From Clostridium sp. (lineage in GTDB: Bacteria; Bacillota; Clostridia; Clostridiales; Clostridiaceae): DNA of 37,625 bases. Every line of letters begins with the position of its first letter. Within the stretch, counting starts at the first letter, position 1. Of this stretch, positions 32,963-37,625 are shown in pieces. The notes beneath the pieces are model-generated. The model saw only the letters and a list, made by a program, of their open reading frames with translations. It was not told the origin of the DNA and did not search any database. A program made the position numbers and the translations under genes. The stretch covers positions 1 through 37,625 of the forward strand of contig NZ_JAENWM010000034.1 in the NCBI RefSeq assembly GCF_016650035.1. The letters are read 5' to 3'.

Positions 32963-34159
32963 CTAAATGATTTTTTTCTCTTTTAATTCTTTTAATTTGT
33001 TATCATCAAAATTAAAAATTTCTTTATATACTTTTTCATTATCTTGTCCTAATAACGGAGATGGCATTTTAATTTCTACCTTGGTTTCACTAAATTTAAG
33101 TTGTGAACCTGTTATCTTAACTTTGCCTGCTATAGGATGTTCAACTTCAACAAACATTTCTCTAGCACCAGCTATATGAGGATCTTTTACAATTCTATCT
33201 ATAGTATTAATTGGTGAGGCTGGAATTCCTACCGCTAACAGATCTTCAACATTCTGATCAATTGTTCCTTTTTTGCTCCATTGTTCAACAATTGTCTTTA
33301 TTTCCTCATGTTTATTTACACGTTTAATATTTTTATCGTATTTTTCATTATCGGCCAGTTGTGGATTGCCCATAACTGTACACAAACTTCCCCATAATTT
33401 ATCATTAGCACATCCTATAACCATGCTACCATCTTTACATTTAAAAGAGTCATATGGATAAGTTGATTCATATCTATTACCTATTTTTTGTGGAATTCTG
33501 CCTTCGACTAAGTAAATCTGGTTAATTATTTCTAAACTTGATACAACTGAATCTACTAATGCTACATCTACCTTTTGTCCTATTCCTGTATCTTTCTTAT
33601 AATTTAGAGCTGCCAAAATACCTATAGTTATTGAAAGCCCAGCCAATACATCGCCCATTGCTGTACCTGTTCTTGTTGGTTCACCATCTGGCCACCCTGT
33701 TGTACTCATTAATCCGCCCATAGCTTGAGCAATAATATCATATCCAGCTCTATTTTTATATGGACCATAATGTCCAAACCCTGAAACACACCCATATACA
33801 ATTCCTGGATTTATTTTTTTAAGATCTTCATAGCCAAGACCAAGCTTTTCCATAGTCCCAGGCCTATAATTTTCTATTACAATATCTGCATTTTTGACCA
33901 TGTCTATAAACATTTTCTTACCTTCAGGATCTTTTAAATTAAGAGTAATTCCTTTCTTATTTCTGTTTAAATTCATATAATAAGCACTTTGTCCTTCTAC
34001 GAAAGGTCCAAATTCTCTGCTATCATCACCTACAATAGGCCTTTCTATTTTAATTATTTCTGCCCCCATATCACCTAACATCATAGTACAATAAGGCCCA
34101 GCTAAAACTCTTGTTAAATCTAGAACTTTAATATTATTTAAAGCACCTTTATTACTCAT
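32963..34159 (-). CDS. CaiB/BaiF-type (class III) CoA-transferase
   Basis: 398 residues from the ATG at 34159, which follows GGGAG by 8 bases; the frame also has an ATG 15 bases upstream without a site. LDLTRVLAGPYCTMMLGDMGAEIIKIE opens the protein, YYMNLNRNKKG and ENYRPGTMEKLGL follow, and Asp170 in GTAMGDVLAG aligns with the catalytic Asp of formyl-CoA transferase. It moves CoA from a donor such as succinyl-CoA or acetyl-CoA onto a carboxylic acid. The next gene is an HMG-CoA-lyase-family enzyme, so the acceptor is likely a branched hydroxydicarboxylate such as D-citramalate (inference). A sigma-54 promoter lies 110 bp upstream. Confidence 0.92.
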   Translation of the reverse strand: MSNKGALNNIKVLDLTRVLAGPYCTMMLGDMGAEIIKIERPIVGDDSREFGPFVEGQSAYYMNLNRNKKGITLNLKDPEGKKMFIDMVKNADIVIENYRPGTMEKLGLGYEDLKKINPGIVYGCVSGFGHYGPYKNRAGYDIIAQAMGGLMSTTGWPDGEPTRTGTAMGDVLAGLSITIGILAALNYKKDTGIGQKVDVALVDSVVSSLEIINQIYLVEGRIPQKIGNRYESTYPYDSFKCKDGSMVIGCANDKLWGSLCTVMGNPQLADNEKYDKNIKRVNKHEEIKTIVEQWSKKGTIDQNVEDLLAVGIPASPINTIDRIVKDPHIAGAREMFVEVEHPIAGKVKITGSQLKFSETKVEIKMPSPLLGQDNEKVYKEIFNFDDNKLKELKEKKII

Positions 34160-34268
34160 CAAACCATCTCCCATATTATAAATTATTAATTAGTTAACTT
34201 ATTATTATTCTAATTTGAGGTATTCAGTTATAATCTATTTATATAAAATGCACCTATATTCTAGTTTA

Positions 34269-34284
34269 GCAATAATCATGCCAA
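34269..34284 (-). promoter_or_regulatory. Sigma-54 promoter of the CoA-transferase/lyase operon
   Basis: Minus strand TTGGCATGATTATTGC with GG-N10-GC, 110 bp before the start codon. The rest of 34160-34756 contains the activator site, a terminator and no convincing gene. Confidence 0.85.
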
Positions 34285-34325
34285 AGTTCGTGTTATGTTA
34301 TCTTAACAATCTTACCTAACAAAGT

Positions 34326-34359
34326 GTTTCAAATATAAAAAGTAATCTAAAAATGAAAC
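34326..34359 (-). promoter_or_regulatory. Activator 2 upstream site, GTTTCA-N22-TGAAAC (second copy)
   Basis: GTTTCA at 34326-34331 and TGAAAC at 34354-34359, again 22 bp apart and 42 bp from the -24 box. The spacer sequence differs from the dctP site, so the half-sites and the spacing are what is conserved. Confidence 0.7.
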
Positions 34360-34631
34360 GTAAAAAACTCAAAATCAAAAGATATATCTATAAAACTACA
34401 TTCTTTAATTTACTAACTTCAACTTATTTATTACTAGATAGAATTTTAATTACTCTTAGTAAAATAAACTGCTGGGAATTAAGACACTTTTCCTATAATT
34501 ATAGTTTGGTCTTTCTCCGTGCATATACTTTGAAGCTCCTTTGCTTTTTTCTGTGGCACTGTTCTTTGTAATTCATCAGGCATTTTGTTTTATATTACAA
34601 TGATTGCTCAGAATAGAAGATATGCGCGCAA

Positions 34632-34675
34632 AAAAATACTCATTAAGCTAAAATTATAGCTTAATGAGTATTTTT
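34632..34675. terminator. Terminator after the small gene downstream of the DMT permease
   Basis: Perfect 19-bp stem (34632-34650 with 34657-34675; outer part AAAAATACTC) with a 6-base loop and T-tract, 82 bp after the stop codon at 34757. Confidence 0.85.
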
Positions 34676-34756
34676 GCTACTTCCAAATCTGTAACCGCCT
34701 CAAAAAATATCCATTTATTATTTGAACTTATATAATTCAAATCCTAGTCCAAATTA

Positions 34757-35023
34757 CTAGTCTTTAATATATTTATTAATTGTGGCTGCGCCTTCTTCGT
34801 TTGCATGGTAGTAAACTTTTAAGACACCTGCTTTATCCATTTCAAACCTTGTTTCTTCAAGAAGTCCATTAGCTTCAGCTGTCATTAAAGCAGAAATTAC
34901 ATCATTCCTGTTAAGTGCTTTGAAATCACCATATTCGCCTTTTAAAACTTCAATAACTTCCTCTGCACACGCTTCTTTAACTTTTGTAAAATGTTTTAAA
35001 ATCGCATAATTAAGCGCTTTCAT
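34757..35023 (-). CDS. Small conserved-looking protein overlapping the DMT permease gene
   Basis: 88 residues, soluble and helical, with no family I recognise. The charge pattern (KHFTKVKEACAEEVIEVLKGEYGDF, then LNRNDVISALMTAEANGLLEETRFEMD and a final AATINKYIKD) looks like a small winged-helix or regulatory domain. Its start lies inside the permease gene, overlapping the last 14 bases in another frame, with GGGGG 9 bases ahead. The overlap implies translational coupling. It may regulate or assist the permease. Confidence 0.75.
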   Translation of the reverse strand: MKALNYAILKHFTKVKEACAEEVIEVLKGEYGDFKALNRNDVISALMTAEANGLLEETRFEMDKAGVLKVYYHANEEGAATINKYIKD

Positions 35024-36116
35024 ACTTACTTACCCCCTTTTTTTTGAACAAATCCATTGGATTCATAGCAATTACCAATATACCAAATACCATTAATAGA
35101 GCAGCAATCCAAACGATAGGAGGTAATGCCCAACCTTCCATACCTGCGAATACTCCAAGTATGATCCAGCAACAAAACGGTCCCCAAAATGAGAATGTAC
35201 CATTACATGCCATACCTAGAGCTGCGCCACACATACTATTACCTCTATACCAGGCCATATATGAAACGAATGCACAAAGGCCACTTATAACAAACCAAAT
35301 CATCGCAGGACCACTTGTAAATGCCTGAATAGTAAGGCTAGTTGAAATCTTCATACCACCTGCCATAATACCGAAAATCGGAACTAAAATAATTAAGTTT
35401 GAAAGACCTGATATTGTCTGACGAATAGCAATACCAATCTCAGCGTCAATCATAGATGTACCGTAACCAGCTACACAACCTTCAAATCCCCAACCAATTG
35501 CTGCGATAAAAGCAATACAAATGCCTAGGAACATACCTTCTGGTGCATCTCCACTAATGCTTGTACTACCAATCATCAAACTAGCAACAACACAAATAAG
35601 TATACCTAACACCATACGCTTGGTTAATTTTTGTTTATATAACATTCTAGCTAAAATAGCTCCAACAGCTGGACAAAGAGCCGTAATAGGAATAACGATT
35701 GAACCAGCCATCTGAAGACCAACAATATATGCTATGCTAGAAATAGGTCCTCCTACAAGAGCTGCTAAAATCATCATACGACCTGGAGTAGTCTTAATAC
35801 ATCTAAAGAAATCTCCAAGCTTACCTCTAAACCCTGCATAAAATAATGCCCATACAGCACTACAAGTATCATTTACCGCACTACCAATTGCACCTAGTAA
35901 AAATGTTATAGCAAAAACAGATAAACCAGCTGTGTTTACACCATACCAGTCACCCCAAACTCCCTTAGACATACCTAATGTCAAAAAAGCTGAATAGAAT
36001 CCATACATAAGACCTGATAATAAGGCAATGGAGACGCCCTTTTTAAAAAATTGTGATGATAACTTGTTTTTGGCAGCAACTGCAGCTGCACTAACTGTTC
36101 CTATCTCTTTACTCAT
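35010..36116 (-). CDS. DMT-superfamily (EamA-like) permease
   Basis: 368 residues from the ATG at 36116, with AAAGGGGG 8 bases ahead; an upstream in-frame start has no such site. About ten membrane helices in two EamA-like halves, with a Gly/Ala/Cys-rich GFYSAFLTLGMSKGVWGDWYGV opening, SSIAYIVGLQMAGSIVIPITALCPAVGAILARMLYKQKLTKRMVLGILIC in the middle, and an unusual cysteine-rich MCGAALGMACNGTFSFWGPFCCW near 315-340. Cargo is unknown. The upstream gene is choline-kinase-like, and LicB choline permeases are also DMT members, so an amino-alcohol is possible but not shown. There is a strong terminator between the two genes. Confidence 0.85.
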   Translation of the reverse strand: MSKEIGTVSAAAVAAKNKLSSQFFKKGVSIALLSGLMYGFYSAFLTLGMSKGVWGDWYGVNTAGLSVFAITFLLGAIGSAVNDTCSAVWALFYAGFRGKLGDFFRCIKTTPGRMMILAALVGGPISSIAYIVGLQMAGSIVIPITALCPAVGAILARMLYKQKLTKRMVLGILICVVASLMIGSTSISGDAPEGMFLGICIAFIAAIGWGFEGCVAGYGTSMIDAEIGIAIRQTISGLSNLIILVPIFGIMAGGMKISTSLTIQAFTSGPAMIWFVISGLCAFVSYMAWYRGNSMCGAALGMACNGTFSFWGPFCCWIILGVFAGMEGWALPPIVWIAALLMVFGILVIAMNPMDLFKKKGVSKYESA

Positions 36117-36334
36117 AAACAAAACCCCCTTTTTAATCAAAAACGTTTTCATTAACAATATGATGCCGCTTAGAAAAGCATTTTACTTTATGTTAATGAT
36201 AACCTAACAAGCCATTTTTTCATGGCATAAAGTGCAATTTTTTAATGCATTATATCCAACAGTTTTTTAAGGTTTTTGTACTATCGTTACTTTATTGCAC
36301 TATTTCTTTCCCCTTTTCCCGACATAAAAAATAG

Positions 36335-36383
36335 CCCCATTAAATGGACACAACTCTTTTTTAGTTGTGTCCATTTAATGGGG
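36335..36383 (-). terminator. Long perfect hairpin terminator after the choline-kinase-like gene
   Basis: 21-bp perfect arms (36335-36355 and 36363-36383) with a 7-base loop, ending in GGGGCTATTTTTTATG on the minus strand. It is 50 bp after the stop codon. The stem is longer than most terminators, so a small mobile-element origin is possible. The rest of 36117-36432 shows no gene. Confidence 0.75.
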
Positions 36384-36432
36384 TGTAGTTTAAATATCAA
36401 AACACATTTCCTCTAGCAACATCTATGGCTAC

Positions 36433-37347
36433 CTAATTCTTAACCATATCGGCAATGGAATAATCTGATGAAACAGTGATCGCCTTAATATTCTTCTGAA
36501 AGCGTTCGTATCTGACATTGCAGTAATCCAGAAAATCGTCACCGCTGTAATGTCTAATCATGGCCCATACCATCCAAAGCAAATCCTGCGCCATCATATA
36601 ACATTTTATTTTTAATATTTCTTCAGCTGTCAGTGATTGGTCATAGTAGTCTAAAAGAAAATATTCAATTGCCTCTTCGCTTAGTCTGGATTCAATAATA
36701 TATGCAGCCACATCCCAGCTTGGGTCGTTCATCCCAGCATATTCCCAGTCTACAAGGTAAGTTTTTCCAGTGTCATCGGCCACAAAGTTTTCGGGCACTG
36801 TATCATTATGACATGGAACAAAAATCATATTTTTAATATTTTTTTGCATAAAGTCAAGCAATTGTTTTTTTAACAAAGTATAATCAAAGAAAAAACCGCC
36901 CTTAAGCTCTAGAATAATATTTTCGTATTTAGTAAGTTCCATTTTCCAATCGAAGTAATTAGGGAACTTTTGCAGACTAGAATGGGTTTTTTTCAGCAAA
37001 TCAGAAACAGCTCTCAAATTTGTGATAGCGTTTGGATCTGTTTGAGCAATGTTTTTGCTGTTTTTAATGCATATAGAAATTTTAATCCCGCTAACCTCAT
37101 CAAAATAAATACACTCACAATTCATACCCGATTCTGAGGTTATGCGATTATTCTCCTTTTCAATTTTCCGGTCGATCATTAAATTGGTCATGCCGCCTGG
37201 TTGGCGAACAACATACTCAATTCCCTTGATATTCATAAAGTAATTGTAATTGGTAAGTCCTCCTGCGAAACGTGATTTGTCGAATATAATGCTATCGTCA
37301 TTAAAAACGAGACGCAATTTTTTTTGTACTAATTCTTCCATTTTCAT
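36433..37347 (-). CDS. Choline kinase-like (LicA/APH family) phosphotransferase
   Basis: 304 residues. The aminoglycoside phosphotransferase/choline kinase fold is clear: the nucleotide-binding strand GGLTNYNYFMNIKG, YVVRQPGGMTNLMIDRKIEKEN (typical of LicA-like kinases), the catalytic loop VPCHNDTVPENFV and the metal Asp in YLVDWEYAGMNDPSWDVA. It would phosphorylate choline, ethanolamine or a similar alcohol for teichoic acid, lipid or salvage use. An ATG at 37347 with GGTGG about 8 bases ahead is favoured over a GTG five codons upstream. No licC/licD gene is visible. Confidence 0.85.
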   Translation of the reverse strand: MKMEELVQKKLRLVFNDDSIIFDKSRFAGGLTNYNYFMNIKGIEYVVRQPGGMTNLMIDRKIEKENNRITSESGMNCECIYFDEVSGIKISICIKNSKNIAQTDPNAITNLRAVSDLLKKTHSSLQKFPNYFDWKMELTKYENIILELKGGFFFDYTLLKKQLLDFMQKNIKNMIFVPCHNDTVPENFVADDTGKTYLVDWEYAGMNDPSWDVAAYIIESRLSEEAIEYFLLDYYDQSLTAEEILKIKCYMMAQDLLWMVWAMIRHYSGDDFLDYCNVRYERFQKNIKAITVSSDYSIADMVKN

Positions 37348-37534
37348 TAATAATTCCACCACACATATTTTAATCTATTATTTCCTTTGTTTTTACAATT
37401 CACTTTAATCTGAATTTTCTTCACATTCCCTACTAGCAGTCTAATTTTTAGTATCGTCAGTCTATCATACTAATTCCTAATAGTAAAGGGTATTTTCACG
37501 AAATAAATGTTGAATATATTATTATTATAACACA

Positions 37535-37558
37535 TTTTTATCTTTATAAAGATAAAAA
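37535..37558. other. Perfect 24-bp palindrome
   Basis: TTTTTATCTTTA followed immediately by its exact complement, about 190 bp upstream of the choline-kinase start. It is AT-only apart from one C and one G, so it could be an operator or a hairpin. It has no clear link to a promoter. Confidence 0.4.
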
Positions 37559-37594
37559 GAAAAAACCATACTTTTAAAGTAGCCATTGTTCAAT

Positions 37595-37624
37595 AAAAAC
37601 ACATATTGTACAATATGTGTTTTT
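37595..37624. terminator. Perfect hairpin at the right edge
   Basis: AAAAACACATATTGT followed directly by its exact complement (15-bp stem), with A and T tracts. It probably terminates a gene lying outside the window on the right. No gene is visible in 37363-37594. Confidence 0.65.
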
Positions 37625-37625
37625 A

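Noticed and set aside
34353-34571. 72-codon plus-strand frame opposite the CoA-transferase control region
   Set aside because: It overlaps the activator site, has no ribosome site and low-complexity AT-rich codons.
34479-34583. 34-codon frame (MPDELQRTVPQKKAKELQS...) on the minus strand
   Set aside because: The composition looks protein-like, but there is no ribosome site and no family match I can recall. It may be a relic, but I cannot support a gene.
36210-36260. TGGCATAAAGTGCA on the plus strand as a sigma-54 promoter
   Set aside because: The GG-to-GC spacing is 8 rather than 10 and no gene follows on that strand.

Overview
The window is AT-rich DNA from a low-GC anaerobic firmicute, most likely Clostridium sensu stricto. 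This is inferred from strong AGGAGG-type ribosome sites, rubredoxin and hemerythrin-like proteins, a bifunctional aspartate aminotransferase/decarboxylase, and two sigma-54 activators with PrpR-type sensor domains. I saw no tRNA, rRNA, CRISPR array or known riboswitch.

Layout. 1-126 is the 3' end of an IS110-family transposase entering from the left. 230-2822 holds a macro-domain/vWA gene pair and a P-loop kinase. 3052-4321 is a hemerythrin-like protein with an unknown partner. 4390-6205 is asdA plus the relic of an Lrp/AsnC regulator. 6380-11848 is an envelope locus: CotH-like kinase, DUF4956 membrane protein and VTC-type polyphosphate polymerase, divergent from an OmpR-type two-component system. 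12045-12572 is a cupin/rubredoxin pair behind an FNR-type promoter. 12689-16178 is an MMPL/RND exporter with its TetR repressor, operator and promoter.

The most interesting part is 16.2-34.4 kb, with two catabolic islands controlled by sigma-54. Island 1 (threonine aldolase, glyoxylate-type aminotransferase, GntP permease, LeuC-like hydro-lyase without a small subunit, and activator 1) lies between two roughly 550-bp direct repeats. One repeat is the working tetR region; the other is a broken tetR copy. Island 2 has a CaiB-type CoA-transferase, an HMG-CoA-lyase-family enzyme, activator 2, a DctPQM TRAP transporter and a D-malate/tartrate-type dehydrogenase. The transferase/lyase pair matches the D-citramalate activation and cleavage chemistry known from Chloroflexus.

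Each sigma-54 operon has a textbook -24/-12 promoter (TTGGCA-N8-GC, which gives GG-N10-GC) and upstream GTTTCA/TGAAAC half-sites. The sites are close palindromes in island 1 and are spaced by exactly 22 bp in island 2. Both activators end in nearly identical recognition helices (SRTTLWR). In island 1 the sigma-54 promoter is built into the 3' arm of the activator gene's terminator.

34.8-37.3 kb carries a choline-kinase-like gene, a DMT-family permease and a small overlapping gene. The window ends in a perfect hairpin. Translation starts were moved from the longest frame to the ATG with a good ribosome site for the macro protein, response regulator, threonine aldolase, dehydrogenase, DctM, activator 2, CoA-transferase, DMT permease and choline kinase.
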